Source: Beaufortia kweichowensis (lineage: Eukaryota > Chordata > Actinopteri > Cypriniformes > Gastromyzontidae). From it: a DNA stretch of 64,000 bases. The position numbers and the translations under genes were made by a program. The stretch spans positions 15,540,721 through 15,604,720 of the forward strand of contig CM032794.1 in the NCBI GenBank assembly GCA_019155185.1. Direction: 5' to 3'. The notes below the pieces were generated by a model that worked only from the letters and a program-made list of their open reading frames with translations, was not told where the DNA came from and ran no database searches. Positions 1 to 14,989 of this stretch are shown one piece after another; the first letter of the stretch is position 1; every line of letters starts with the position of its first letter.

Positions 1-3000
1 TGATATTGACCGAGTAACAATATGTGAAAGATGTGAAATCTTTCATTACTCAATATTAAATATATGAAGGTTATATTTTCACTGTTTTCACATTATGTAG
101 GATGATTTTACATAGAAAACAGTAAATCACAAAAAATGACTTTAGCTGGGTTTTCACAAGCAGCGTCAGCATCTTTTTCAGTTTTGTTAAAATACGGTGA
201 CAGACTGTTTACTGGTCTTGGATGATTCACTTGCTATTACATACTGTATTATAGACAGTATAAAAATGATGAAATGTGGAGGCAAAAATATTACACAACT
301 CCTGTAATAAACTGACAATACTTTCTACAGCTCTGTAGTAACACAGTGACTAGCCAATTATTTCACAAGCTGTGTGTTTATTTTGTTATTACCGTGTATG
401 TTTTTCCAGGCGTAAATAACTATTGGTCCGTATTATTTCTGACACTGGTGCTAACTGTGACAATCTCTACGCACCACTGAATGAGTGGATTCTAGTAATT
501 ACCCAAGCAATCTTATTGGTCACAGCAGTGCATCCTCCTGTCAACTCCTATCTCCACAATGATTGTTCACCATAGCAACAAGCCACATGGGTTCCTCACG
601 TGGGCCGGTGCTGGTGAGACCAAAGAACGCAGTACTGCATTTAACCATTACAACTGGCAACTGCTTGAGACCTTTCTGATTCATCATCAGAGCAGAAAAA
701 AGCAATGGCATTACCACCTACATCTCTCATTTCATGGTGCTTGTCAAGAACCGGAGAGCACAGAAAGTGTCAACTAAAGAGGGTGTTACTGCGGAGGTTT
801 CGCAGACAAAAGACATTTAATCAGTGCCTAGGGAGGCACATCAGCCAGCAAAATTGACCTTTGAAACAAGAGCTTTAGCGTTTAATTAGACCGACCCTTC
901 ATGTACCGCCAGGCTACGTGCTGGTGTCACGCTCTTACCGAAATCCCAAATGTCAGAAGCATTTTGTGCTTTGGCAAACAAACAGAGGAGACGCTTTTTC
1001 ATCGTGTATTTTAGAGAAAATTTAACATTCCTTGCGAGATGCGTGTCATTGTTCTCTATAGCATGCAAATGCATTATTATGTTTTTGTGGGACAGATTGG
1101 AGGAGGTACAAGATAATGAGGCAGAAACATGACAGTCAAAAGAGCAGAGGATAACCTTTACTCAAAAGACAGATCTACAAACATTTTCAGACAACGTCAT
1201 AATTACAGCTGCGTGGAAGGTTGGGAGATGTCACTTCCCACTTACAGGAAGTCCTCAAACATTAGCACACTTGAGAGGGTGCCGAATCACAGACGCGCTG
1301 ATTGTCTACAGTCATCAATTGCTTAAGCTGCTGTGTTTACTGAAGTGCAGTTCAGACTAAATTTCGATGAATGGCATATGACGCAAAACATGAATGGCTC
1401 CAATGGATATTATTGGTTTACTGAGCACAGTTTAAGCAACGCCTCGCTTCAACAAGCTCGTCACGGAGTATTGCCTGTGGTGTCTGTGGAATACATACAC
1501 AAGTTCACTGGACAAATATCAATCTGTTAGGGTGTGTTCCACAGAGAAGTCAGCTGTTGCTGGCCAGTAAGTTGTTTAGTACATCTGATCCTCTAGAACA
1601 AGTTCAATAAGCTTTAGAAATGCATATATAATGACATGCACATTTTTTACAATAAGTAAAAAAATCTAATCTGACTGACAACCATAATTCTTTACAAGGT
1701 GGTACATACATATAAATTCATACAAAGTGATTTGATTTTTAGCATAAAGGTCAGACTCTAATCCTTACACCCAATTGCGATTGCATACCAATTACTGCAG
1801 ATTGTATACATTTAAATGTATCAGCCACCTTGTAAAATAGTTATGAATTTTCATCAAATTGTGTCGTTCCAGCAGACAAAAATGTAATTTAGCCTTGCAT
1901 TGATGTCTTTCTCTAAAAACCACCTCACAGGGCAGCATATAGTTTTATCAAATCAATTTTGATTCAGAATCCAGGTAAAATGCTTGCCTCAATTTGAATA
2001 TTCAACAGTCTTTCAAATAGTCACTCTCTCTCTCATCATAGGAAATATGAATGAATCAAAACAGTACAATTTAAAGCTATCACACGAGATACACAGAATG
2101 CCGTATAATAAGGTATAGACCCTGTCCAGTTTTCCGTTCTCTATTATTTTCACGTCAGAGAGAAAGCAAAATAACACTGTAACAGCATGCTGGCCACCCA
2201 CCCTGCAATGACCGCTACTGCTGTGGCTAAAACGTATCCTTAAGCAGAATCACACATCTGTCATTGGGTTGTACACTTACGTGATGACAGTATGCACATG
2301 GCCCATAGACGTATCCTAGGAGACATAGCAGTAATAAAATTGTTTTCTTTTACATAGTGCTCTAGGATTGTACAGGTTTTGCATAGTGTTACTGTATAGG
2401 TTTTTATTATAATAGTTAAAAAATAAAGAGAGAACGATCCAGAGGTTAGCTTAAAACACGATCATTGTACTTTAAATTATTCAGTCCTCCACAATCCTTA
2501 AGACTTTAGAAAGTCAATTATGTCTGAATGCCAGCTGGCACCTGACTGAGAGTTGATAATCAACCTTTTCAAATATGAGTGAACACAATTGATTTGTGTA
2601 AGTAACAAATCATTTCAGGGCACGAGAACAAAACGGGAACAATGCCTGGAAAAATTCCTCTTGTGCCTTGTTTGAGCTGTTCCAAGGCTGAGCCTCTGGC
2701 ATTTTGTATCCTTCTTTATGCTTCAAGTTTAAAGGCAGGATGTTTTTAGAGTTACTCATAAACAAGCTGATTTTTGCTCAGCGATGTACTTGATAAATGT
2801 TAATTTTATCTGATGTTGGCGAATCGTAAAATGATCACATTTTCTGTCAAAAAGCTGGCACTTTCAAAGTGATTTCTTAAACCTTCAAAAACTAAAACTC
2901 AAAAAGTAAAGGAGTTCATGAATTTTAATAAGACACAAGATTAGTCAATTAACATAACCATTTTTTTATGTTATTACAAGACTCACTTTGCATGTCTATC

Positions 3001-4389
3001 AAAGAGACACCATATAACTGCATAATTATTACTATAATACAGTAAGCAATTATAATCTACTTTAAAGAATAAAAAAATGCAACACTTCAATTCAAAAGCA
3101 ATTTATTAGTTGACAGTAATTTTACTAATAAGATATCTAAGAAATGTGAATAAACATACCATGGAAACAATATAGATGTGACTGTGACTTTTACAGTGTG
3201 TTTTCTTATTACTATAGCTGTGAATCAGTGGCACAACAAAAGTATCACCTTGAATGTCCAAAGCACCAATGGGTAGAGCTTTAGGTTATTAAATCAGAGC
3301 TGTCCTAAGGTCAACACTAACATGTGATAATGCTGCACTCCGATGCAAAATACTGGCTGACATGTCACTCTGATTTATAGCCCCAATGACCAGTGAATAC
3401 AACTAGCAGAATAACGCTGCCACATTATTCTTTATGGCACCTGAGATGAATGTAAAAAATGACCATGCAATGAAGGCAAACAGCACTACATGTACTTCTA
3501 TTGCTCAGAATTTTAAGTAATTGAACAAATCCTCAAGAATTCATCTTGTAGTTTTCCCCCTCACACCCACTCTCTGCAGTGTTTCCATCTGATGCACATT
3601 GCATAATGCATACAAACCTGGAAAAGACTTCCCTAATCTAGTAAGAACTAATTTGATCGGTTTCAGGGTTGAAACTGTAATAATAGGAATCAAAGCCCTT
3701 CGGTGATGATCATTGATTCAGCAGATTTTTTTCTAAGCAATGTACTAATGAGGATCACAAAGTAATTTATCCTAATAAAGCAGTACAGGTAATACAGTTC
3801 TGTAATACACAGTTCTAGGACTCCAGGACAGAAGAAGACAGACAGAAAGCATGAGCCTTTATTTTTAAGTAGTGATGTACGAGACACACCGCATTTCCCG
3901 TGCATTTTTTCTAGCCATGAGTCATTTCATCCTCATTTATGAACTGAGAAACAGCATAGTGCTTCACTTACTCACAAGCTGCAGGTTTGCCTTCAGGTCC
4001 AGTATAATTTATAACTGCCCATATTATAATAACAGTATATTTCAATGCCACTAAAGCTGTCTACATCAGAAATTATAAGAAAAAATAAATGAAGCCACAC
4101 TGAGGTTCTCCTATAGGTGATGTACAGGGGCATGAAAACAAGGTTTGATGGACTTTTCCATATTTCTTTTCTGTTTCTGGTGTAAAGGAATAGAAACCGT
4201 GTCTAAGTATAATAAACTTTATTTTTAAAGATGAAAGAACATTTTGCTACTAATGTAATTCCTTATGAGACTATTTATTGGTCTACTTATTTAATACAGC
4301 TGATTTTGTATTAAATTTCAGTTTCAAAAGAACAAATAAATGACAGAAAACAGCACAGGTGGTCAACACAACCAGAACAACCAGAAGAA

Positions 4390-4407
4390 CACACGCACGC
4401 ACGCACG

Positions 4408-4462
<55 letters not shown>
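4390..4462. repeat. (ACGC)n/(CA)n microsatellite
   Basis: A short run of ACGC units passes directly into an uninterrupted CA run that ends at about 4462. This is a simple dinucleotide repeat typical of fish DNA and explains the Val/Cys-rich open frame on the minus strand. Confidence 0.97.
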
Positions 4463-4465
<3 letters not shown>

Positions 4466-5894
4466 TTGATGGACTTATATATATGAACCTGCTGCATCCA
4501 GGATCAGTTCTGACACAGTGATTTTTTATTATTATTTTTGCACCCACAATCCAACCACTGCATTATTAGAGCACTTTTTGGATTCTGATGAATTTAGATG
4601 AATATTTGAAAACGCACTACTAATTGCCGTTTTTATAGATGACACATGCTTCCAGTTGTGAATTAGCCTGATGTGACTTCCCTTTGTAACTGAACTAATA
4701 ATTGTGATTTAGCCTACTTGATTGTTAAAGGTTTTGCACATATTGTGATGTCTGCTTTAATTTTCTCAGCTTCTAAAATATTTTAACAATACACACTAGA
4801 CCAAGACTGAATACAGAATGACTTCATATCCGTTGCATGAAGCACAGACTTGTGTTGACTAATAAGCATGATGCTGCTATACAGCTGATCAGGATATTAC
4901 ACTGAAGTGAATCGTTTATCATTGTTTTTCTGCATGCGTGTTACAGCATCTTCCGCATACAATGACATCTGGTGATTGATGTAATTTTGTTGAACTACCA
5001 GTAAGAATAAACTGTGTGAAGGAGAACATCGGTCATTGTCAATGACGTCAAACCACAGGCTACAACAACATGCAGCTGAACACAGACGTATTCTCAAAGA
5101 TAAATAAATAAATAATTAAATGCTTGCCATGGACTACACGTCCACCACTGATGACCCTTCAGTTTCTAAGGGTGACACATCACTAAGAAAGAACAGAATG
5201 TACTAACAGACCAACAAAACAATAAGCAAAAAAGGTATGCAGCTTTGATGTAATGAAGAACAAAACAAGTAATTAGATTATTGCTATGTTGCTCTGAGAT
5301 GAAATCTAAATCATAATCATTTCTGCTGTAAAACTAGGAAATATATGGAACAATGATTTACCAACATTTTAGTGAAAATTAAATACCTCATGCTAAGATG
5401 ACTTTAAATAGCATTCTTATTATCTCTGAAGCCTTCTTACTGTAAATGTCACACAGATTTTTGTCCAATAACATGCACACCCATTTAACAGCATTTCAAA
5501 CAAAATATAGCAAGCAGAAAACCTTGTTTGCTGTGATGTAACTAGAGCCCACTATCTATTATATTTCAATAGAAAATTAACACAAAAGGACAACAGCACT
5601 TCTTACAGTAAGTAAATCACTGTGTCTTTAATTTTAGACACAGTGAATCACTGTGTCTTTAAGTTTCTGATTACTGGTGTGAGATTAGCTGTGTGACTCA
5701 ATTAAAATTTAAGTGATTTCCTTGAAATACAAAATCAAGAAACAAATGCAGTTCAGAGGAGTGCAGCATTTGTTTTTTACTTACTACATGATTTTCACTT
5801 CATTAAAGATACATCAAGTTTTTGTTTTCTTATTTGTTCAAACTTAGGAGCAATGTAAAAATAATTACAAGGACAAAGAAAATGCAAGAACTAC

Positions 5895-6100
<206 letters not shown>

Positions 6101-9100
6101 AAGGCCATTGGAAAAACCATCAGTCTCTGAAATGTGGAAACACACTATATCCCTTAATCTTCTGTGACTGTACTACATTTAGAATAATCAAGAGAAAAAT
6201 GTGGGAGGCACTTACATGTCACAACAGGTCCTGCCTTGAGATCATTTTCTGATTCTGTTCTCCTGTATAAAAATTACTTATAGAATATTATAAAAATATT
6301 AAAGTTAATTAACATAACTGTAAGCTGTTTACAGTTACCAAGCAACTATCAACGCTTATGCACTGCAGTATCTCTAATGCCAGAGTTATTATGCACATTA
6401 AGCACAGGACACTAAACTCACAACTCATTCCCAGTTGCCAAAGGCAAATGACAAACATGTTAATATATGTGTAAAATATTGCTGTTGGAGATTCCATGAG
6501 CATGGAGATTGTAGTGTACACGGTGTGTTTATAAACATTTTGCTTAATTGTGTGATATGAATAATACTGGCCTTAAAAAAGTGAAGGCCTGGACCTGGTA
6601 TTCTTACATCACAACTTAACAAGCGAATAAAAATAACAATACACATCATGCACAAATGTTGTGTCCATTTTCAATTTATTTAATAAATTACTTTATTAGT
6701 TTGTTACAAAATTTAGCATTTGTGTATAGTAATATAAAATGATAAATGGAAAATCAGTTTTAAAATAAAAACCTTATACAAGAAGATATAGAGCAGTGTA
6801 ACGATTATGTTAAAAGCCTTAAATTGTGACGAGAGTGATAAAAAAGGAAAAACATTACATCATTATGTCATCTTAAGCTAATACTAATCGTTTCGACCTG
6901 ATGCCTTGGCATGTGTTACACAACTCCTCCCTCATGGGTTTAAATCATTAACTCCCACACAATTAACTTTCCACAATCACTGAGAATAAAAAAAAACAAT
7001 TAACACTATTCATTCTGTCTTTAGCCGATTTTGTCTTCACTATCATCTTTTTTCCTGCCTTAAAGTAAACATGTGGATCAGCTAGGAGGCGTAATTAAAT
7101 CAAGACCACAGTATTTATAATTAAGTGGCGTTTCAGAAGCATTCAGACAATTAAAACAGATTTTGAAGAGGAATAGGATAACATGCTTCATAATTTATGT
7201 GTCAGGGATCTTATATATCTCTCTGCTGTTATAACACATTCTGTTTTAACATATTCCAGCCTGCGATTGCATTTCCCCTGCACATCTCTGAGAAAAGTAA
7301 TTAGAGCAGTGCAGCAGTAGTCCTGTGCCTATCAGCATCCTTTAGGGACAGAAGGTTTACAGTGTGCTCTCACCCTACAGCGAGGAAATGAGATGGTGAT
7401 AGAAAACAGCATTAATACGTTTTTAATACGTTTGTACGTTTTACTAGCAATATTAAGTAACGGTTAAATCCAGCTAAAAACTGAAGATTTAGATGATAAA
7501 TATGAGGAATAATAAGGCTTAAGGGAATTAAGCCTTAATAAGGAATCCTTTTTATTCAAACAACTGCAGAATTACGCATGTGTAAATACGAGGAGGTCGC
7601 ATTTAAAACTATATCAAAGGTGGCTTGATGACGCTGGGAATGATGAGAGTTAAAGTCTTCACCTACAATGCCGATAGCAATTAATATGACGTGACTAAAA
7701 ACATTTAAAATACTTATGTTTATTGTAGTTATCTTTGGTGACAGAAACTGCTGCAAATGATAACAACAAAGTGTGATCCATGAAATCGAGAGTTTCGTGT
7801 TAGACGGTGCAACTACTAATACCACATTTTTTCACGTTTCTCTAGTAAAAGCAGAAACCAAGGATTACACAGACATGACACCTTTGACAGGTAACCAAAT
7901 CACACAGTGAAGAGGGGCGAAACACTGGTTAACACTACAATTTGTCTGGAAATGTAAGTACACATCTGAACAAAATAGATTACACTGTGCTATACAGTGT
8001 TACAGGGTTTTTTGGATATTTTAAAGCTGAAAATCTTACATATTGTACCTATAAGGGTACTGCACCAACACAAAAAAATCTTTCTTGTTGTTTTGTATTC
8101 TAACAAAATGCAAAATGATCAAAAATGAAGCATAAATTTAAAAAAGTGAATTGCCGTCAATGAATTATTATGAATCCTAGTGAGACCAGTCACAGATCTC
8201 ACAGATCAATACGAACAACAGTGTCACATGTTTGGCAACTTCTACTGTAACTTGCATGTTATTATATTAAAGCCAATGGTCTTTTCTATTGAACATGTTT
8301 TATGCATATTTTCACTCAAATTCTCTCAGCAATCCATAGGTTTTCGTATATTCAGCCTCTGGTGCATGGTTACCACAGAAACTGGTGCTAAATAATTCAA
8401 ACGGGTCTATGTCAGGGGTCACAGCTCAGGGAGCCAAACCTGAGGGACCTGAAGACGAGACAACAGATCCGCAACCATGCACACAACCTTGTGCTGTTCC
8501 TGCAGTAAATCAGTTGTGAACTGTGAGCAGAATCAACTAAAGCCTTTTAAATCTGTTCCCTTGTGCCACGCTAAGGTCTCTAAGCTCTAAGAGCTCGATA
8601 GGAGGCAGATACTTTTATTTACTTAAATAAATTGCTCTGCTGAGATGTCTGTCTGTTGGGGTTAACTGCTGACTGACACAGACACAGGCATTATTTTGAT
8701 TCGATTAATTGAAATGTACTACAACGTGCCACAGATAAGGATCGCTGTATGTCATGTTGTTGGCTACACATACCAATCACCCAGGAAGTACATACATTCT
8801 TTGATTGTGATTATTTTCTCAGTAGATATCAATACAAACTCAGTGTCATTCTGATGATTAAGTGCCCTGTGCTGAGTCACAACCTCTATTCAAACAGAGA
8901 ATGTCTCCCCTCTTATTGTTCATTTTGTGAGAACATTGAAATGTCATCCTCTGGAGACCTCTTTTTCCCCAAGCAACCTCAAAAATCATTCTAGCCTGCA
9001 GCACACTGAAAAGAAATACAGAATTAATCCCACAAATCAAACACCTGCTCTGGTGAACGAAAGGCTTTTGTACAAAAGTTGCACAATGGTTATATTCGGG

Positions 9101-9234
9101 AGAAGAACACAGCAGATGTTCTATGTGTAATTGACTGATCTATTTTATTTATTGGAATTCAGTCTATGAGCTGCAGTGAATCTTGCAAAAAGTGCATCTC
9201 ATGTCATTTTTTAAGTACAGTAGCACACCATAGA

Positions 9235-9548
9235 GATGCTCTGATCAACTGACTGCAGTTTAGTATCGGTCGATAATCACACTCTGTGACTCAATCGGTA
9301 CTCAACAAATTTGGCCGATCTCATAAAGCGATCGCAATTTGATATTGTAAAACTAGTGAGGATGTACGTGATAATGTTAAGCTTTAGTGCTGCAGTATAC
9401 ACTTTGAAAAACTTGGTTAACAGTGATAGTCATCAAAGTGTGTACATGTCAATAATATAAAACTTAAAGAATTGGGATCGGTATTAATTGATCATAATGA
9501 CAAGAAACCGGCAGTCGTATCGGCTGTAAAAATCCTGATCGGAGCATT
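9235..9548. repeat. Inverted-repeat interspersed element (decayed)
   Basis: The left end reads GATGCTCTGATCA and the right end, on the other strand, AATGCTCCGATCA (11 of 13 match). Inside both ends are related 'atcggt/ccgat' motifs such as GTATCGGTCGATA and GTCGTATCGGC. Ends and interior resemble a dispersed fish repeat seen near genes, probably a non-autonomous DNA transposon. No coding capacity. The family name is not assigned. Confidence 0.55.
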
Positions 9549-11002
9549 TATGTTATTAGTGTTCTATGAGGTTTGATAGTTACTTGAGCTGCATGATTGA
9601 TTATCAGGGCTGTAAACTGCTGTCATATGGCTGTGGTGACTCCCAATAGGTTTACTTTACAGGTATTTGGATAATTCTCCCCCTCCCATTTTTGACTGAA
9701 ATATAAAAGCATTTGACTTCTAGAGAAGTGTGCCTGTAATAAAAACTATAACACCACAGCTCCTGATTTCGTTTTTTATAGCAGTACTGTTGATTAGACC
9801 ATCTGAGAGCAGCTTTAGACCTAATGAACACAGCTGTCAATTGTAATGCCTGCGTGCGCTGTGCACCAATTGTCTGAATCTGTAACCAATGCCAGTTTAA
9901 TTAAATCTAAAACCAGCTGAGGGCATCGTCCTGGAACTGATCTTACTGCAGGTAGAGTAAGAAATTACATTTGAAAGGAAAATGTTGCGACTTGAAACAA
10001 CTACGTTGTTAGTTGAATTACACATTCTGCAGTTGTATCCTTATCTTGGCACAGCCCTGCGTATCACACGGATACAACCACTGTATTATCTGATGTACTC
10101 CAGGCTGATGTGCTGTCAGGGCATGTGGTATTTTCTCTTTCATCCATTCATCAGAGCCGGTGCTCAGCGATGGATAGTATTCTCTTTGTTTGAAAGAGAT
10201 GCACCAGCTGTTCTCTAAACCACTGTCTTTATCATAGGAACCCTTTCTCCATTTACCTTCATGCCCTATCACCCACATGCACCCGCCAACACTCAGCCAG
10301 CCCCAGGGTCTCAGAGGACATTGACAGAGAATAATATAGGGGTGCTGCGAGATGCTATCCTTGCTCATTTGCAGCACGGCCCACAGAGAAATATTGTGAA
10401 GCGTTAGTATCTGTAGTCTTTTCGGGGAGCGGTGAGGGAGCAGTCTCAGAATACCAATCACATCCAGGGTTTGACTGAATCCTTGAATATGTCACCTACT
10501 GCAGACACGATGACTCCAGCATCATCCGCTGGTTTATAAGTAAAGGCACTGAGGCAGATATGATGATGCCTGTAAAGAATAGGGATGCTGACAGTGGAGA
10601 TGAGAGGATGCTGATGATAACAGACTAATAAATACACCAGAGATGCACTTTAATAAGGGCACGTGTTTTAATACATGTTGATTCCGTTTGATAAACAATA
10701 TACGCGATGTTTTTAACATTTTTCAACTCTGCGGTAACTGTAACAAAATATCCGTTTCAGGAATTGTGTAATGAAGGGCAATGCCATTTATTATCACGAA
10801 TGCACGATGTAAATACGGTGTTTATTGCTGTTCCTCAAACGAAACTTTAAAAACGACTTCGTGCGCAACTTCGTTCAAATAGCCTATACCTTCGGTCACC
10901 TGCACTACGCTTGACTGAATTGTAAACGTTTTGACGTTTCTTTTCGCTGTTTTGTTTAACATTACAACAATGTGTTTACAAATCACAGTGTAGCCTACTC
11001 AC

Positions 11003-11058
11003 CTGTCATAACTCCATCGACTGTATGACATGCTCTTATTGTTGCTCAGTCCGTCCAT
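11003..11058 (-). CDS. Possible first coding exon of an unidentified gene
   Basis: On the minus strand an ATG at 11058 opens the frame MDGLSNNKSMSYSRWSYD. It is followed by AG and a strong splice donor (GACAG|GTGAGTAGG) at 11003/11002. The 150 bases upstream (11059-11200) are richer in CpG than the surroundings, as expected for a promoter or 5' untranslated region. I do not recognise the protein. No matching second exon was found at lower coordinates, so if real its first intron would run past the left edge of the window. It could also be chance; only 18 codons are available. Confidence 0.35.
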
Positions 11059-11834
11059 GGCCGAACGCGCGATTAGACAGCGATCACCAGCCGTGTAATA
11101 TTGTTGTCGGGTTTCTTCTCTTAAATCCTAGGTGTCTTCGTTGACAGTAAACGTTATCAGACGGCTCGACAGGAAAAACGCGAGGTCTTAGTAAATGGTT
11201 TGGTTGAGGCGTTTAAAATAGGTGGACTGAACCACTAGCTGTGTGAGAGGGGAAATGCCTTCTGAGATCTCTTGAATTCACCACAAGCGCACGCGTTTGG
11301 AATATAATTGTTTGTTTTGTAAACTGTATTGTATTTTCTTTTTTGTTGCAGATGTTTAATAAACCGAAAATAAATATCATAATGATTTTTTCTCTGTTGT
11401 AGACCAGAAAGTGGAATGTAAATACATATATATAATTGTTAAATATGTGTACACACGAAAAAATTTATTATACCTTAGTATTTATTATAGTAAACTGTAG
11501 TAAATGTAATGTCCTGTAATACTGTAATGCTCTATAATATTTACTGTAGGAGGGTTCAAAAACACCATCTAAAAAACACTACATCTATATTTGACTAGTT
11601 TACTGTGACTATATACTGCAGTATTGTTCATATCAGCAATAATTAAAATGATGACACTGTACCTATTAATATGTAAATACCTAATGATGAAACAAATTTG
11701 ATTCATGGAGGTTTCTTGCTATAAGGAGTTGCTACACTCACAAAAGGATGTGAAAAAAATCAATTTTTTAACATGCTGTTTTTTGTGTTATTTTGTTTAT
11801 ACATAAAAGGGACATAATGTTGTAACACAAAATT

Positions 11835-12107
11835 TTAAATTAACACAAAGATGTGTCTAATTAGGGACAACACATGTTGAGTTGAAAGTAACAACACAAA
11901 ATGTGTTGTTTTTGTTGTCTAGTTAGGGACAACACATCTGTGTGTTGTCCCTAACTAGACACATCTTGTGTTATTTTTAACACATCTGTGTGTTGTCCAT
12001 AACTAGACACATCTTGTGTTATTTTTAACACATCTGTGTGTTGTCCCTAACTAGACACATCTTGTGTTATTTTTAACACATCTGTTTTTAGAGTGTATGA
12101 AAATGGT
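11835..12107. repeat. Palindromic MITE-like element enclosing the 48-bp tandem array
   Basis: The segment contains repeated 'gttagggacaacaca' and its reverse complement. A perfect 19-bp stem (TCTAGTTAGGGACAACACA and its complement around a 4-base centre) sits at about 11918-11959. The right end GTTTTTAGAGTGT resembles the 'acactctaaaaac' terminus common in short non-autonomous fish DNA transposons. The left boundary and any target duplication are not clear. Confidence 0.55.
11940..12083. repeat. Tandem repeat, 3 x 48 bp
   Basis: Three consecutive units begin at 11940, 11988 and 12036 with GTGTGTTGTCC and end in TTTTTAACACATCT. The period is exactly 48 and only one substitution (CCC to CCA) was seen in the second unit. 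The near identity suggests recent expansion inside the surrounding MITE-like element. Confidence 0.95.
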
Positions 12108-14989
12108 TTTATTTTGTAGAAATGTTTGACACAAAACATCCCTCTGTGTAGATAAATGGAAAAATAAATATATCAAGCAACAGATTTTGTGAAATCTATA
12201 AATAGAGAAAGAGTAAATAACAGAGACTTTCTGGGGTCTTGGCTAAGATTTATACTGCTTGACCAGACTACAGCTCGAATAGAGTGAGAAAAACACTTCT
12301 TGAGAAAAGAGGTCTGGAGAGTCCAACTGTCACTCAGTAAACAAAGGAACCGATTTTGTGGCCAAATTCACTAACCCAAAATGTACTTGAGAATACAAGT
12401 TGAAGAGAATGTTGACTCAAACAACTGACAAAATGTCAACTTGATAAAATGTAACAAAGGGAGGTAACAAAATGTATACAACATTCAGTGCATATTTAAT
12501 ATCTGGATTGTGCATCTGGATAAAGATCCTTTTCCAAGAAGCAAATATTTTCAAAAAAAATCCAGACTACCTTCAGTTAGTTGTGATCCGATGTTTCATT
12601 TAGCCTTTTAATGATTTTACACCATTTGCATTACTAGTATATCACACATGATATCACAGTTCTTCTTATGTAAATTTTTCATACAGTATCTATTAACATC
12701 AATGAAATTATCAGTTTGTAGGCATTGGAAGTTTTTGAAAATGGGTTTGCATTCACCTTGAGCTTTTTAAACAAATTTATTTATCAAAAAATAAATAACT
12801 AATTCGTTAAAGACAGACCTTTGTACATAAGCAAGGTGGTAATCTATAATAACTGAATATGGCTTGAATTCATAAACACTCTGGTCTTACGAATAAAACA
12901 CACAATGCGTTTGAGTAACACAATCAGACCACAGAGCCCAGCCATGAACAAGAGACCTCCAAACAACTAAATCATACCTATAATATCCATTTTAAACTAA
13001 GCTAAAGTCACAAAGGACAAAATGCTTATCAGAATAGGTCACCAAGGCTCATTTTATTCTCTAAATTGTCAGCAGGTGTTGGTGATGTGTTCTTGTTGGT
13101 CCAATTGTTCTTGTAAATGTGTTTTTGCCCAGGGTAAAGGTGAGGAACACTGAGTGCTCACCCACACATATGCATATTGGATAAAACTAACAAAATAGAG
13201 TCTCTAATTTCAGTAATGATAAACATACGCAGAAAGATTAAAAAGACATTCACAATTCACATATTTTATCATAAGTACAGAGTGCTGAGACCAAAAGAGG
13301 TTAAACCACAGTGGTCTTTCATGCATTATTAATTTAATGATTTTATGAGTTTTATGAACAGTCTTACTGATTCTCCACAGTGTGTTTGTTCTCCAACTTA
13401 GTTTGTTTTTCGAGACAGTCTTTATCTCAACTCCCCTGACGGCATCACATTTATTAAATGTGAATGTGATCATCGTTTACTATTTTGTACACTGTTGTAG
13501 ATTACTGTAATACTGTTCACTTATACATGGCCTTACACTATCTCTTCAAAAACATGTGAATACATGAATGAATATAAAATAAACGGAGTAATGAATTTGT
13601 AATCTCTAACAGCTTTTGGAAATGTATCCGTTTGTGAATGTATCCGTTTCCAGACTCAAGAGCATCTGTGAGGTCAAGTCACAGATTTGCACAGAACAGT
13701 AAAGTTGTTCCACACCAGACTCAGTAAATAATATCTATGTAAACCTTCCTTTGTGATTGTTGGTATTACTATGCTGAAGACCTTCCCAACTTGTTACTAC
13801 AAAGTTAGACGAAATCTGCAGAAATTCATTAATTACAAGATGTCCACATACTTTGGCCACATATTAAACAATTAACTGCATTAGTTACTTTTTCAGTAAA
13901 TACTGAAAGTTGGTCCCACAGACACAAGCATTAAGGGTTAACCAATCCATTCTGGCCATGTAAGGCCTGACCGAGTGCTCAAATAAAACAGACCCAACAC
14001 AACCAACTCTATATATAGCTGTCCCTACAAATGCTGACTTGATTGCTTGACACTTTAATTACATACTTGTCAAAGCATAAGTTTACAACAGTATTTTTAG
14101 AGCCGATCTTTTAATTTCTGAATCCATACTAAAGATATACCGAAACCTCTTGCTTTTGTTATAAGGTATAAATTTGCCAAGCACGTTTACATCACAGTGT
14201 CAGTGTATGACAGTTATGGCAGTATGATACAGTATATCCTTTGAGAAATGAGAAATTTTGCTCAATTTTTAAATCACTGGGGATAAACTTACATACATTA
14301 AAATATTCCATCATGTTTCCTCAGTAAGGAAAAGCAAAAGTAATATATCACAGATTAATCTTTTTATTATAGCACCAGAGGCTATACAGGGGAGGGAAAT
14401 ATGTGACAAATAAAACACAGTATGGATTAGATGTACAGACTCCACTATAAAGAGGAAGAGCCAAGAACTTGTTTCATCCTTTTCTGCTGTGCTCCTATTC
14501 TCACTAAACCATGACATATACTGAACACCACAAGCCCAAACAGAATTGGCAAAGCTGCTTCCCCTTCATGTTGATTAGTTTTTCTGTTGACTGAGATTCA
14601 GGAAAAGGTTTTACTTAGGAGATATTTGCACGTTGACTTGTGTCTTCACAAAATCTGTTGAATCACTGGATTATGGGTAATGTGGTGAACGATTATTCAG
14701 GTGGGACGGTGGCTGCCAGCTTCACACCACCAGAAGCAGGAAAGGTCCTTGACCACAGTTCAACATACATCGGCCTTTTGTCGGTTAAAAACAAACCAAG
14801 ATAATTAAATACTCCTCTTTACATATACACACAGTTGTGCCACGAGAGCATTTGTTCACTTACAAACATATAAAAATACTCATTAACTAGTCTGATAAGA
14901 AAATAATGTATAAAAGTATATAGTAAAAACATTTAATCATGTCCATTCAAAAGATCACTTCCATCGTTTTTTTTATATTACATGATGAT

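Noticed and set aside
886..1074. Possible minus-strand exon ending WDFG before GTAAGAG
   Set aside because: A donor-like sequence is present, but there is no pyrimidine-rich acceptor upstream and no recognised protein.
10018..10461. 147-codon open frame on the minus strand
   Set aside because: Longest frame outside the known exons, but it has no recognisable domain, is rich in rare residue mixtures (Trp, His, Cys) and has no matching splice or promoter context. Chance is likely in a 64-kb window.
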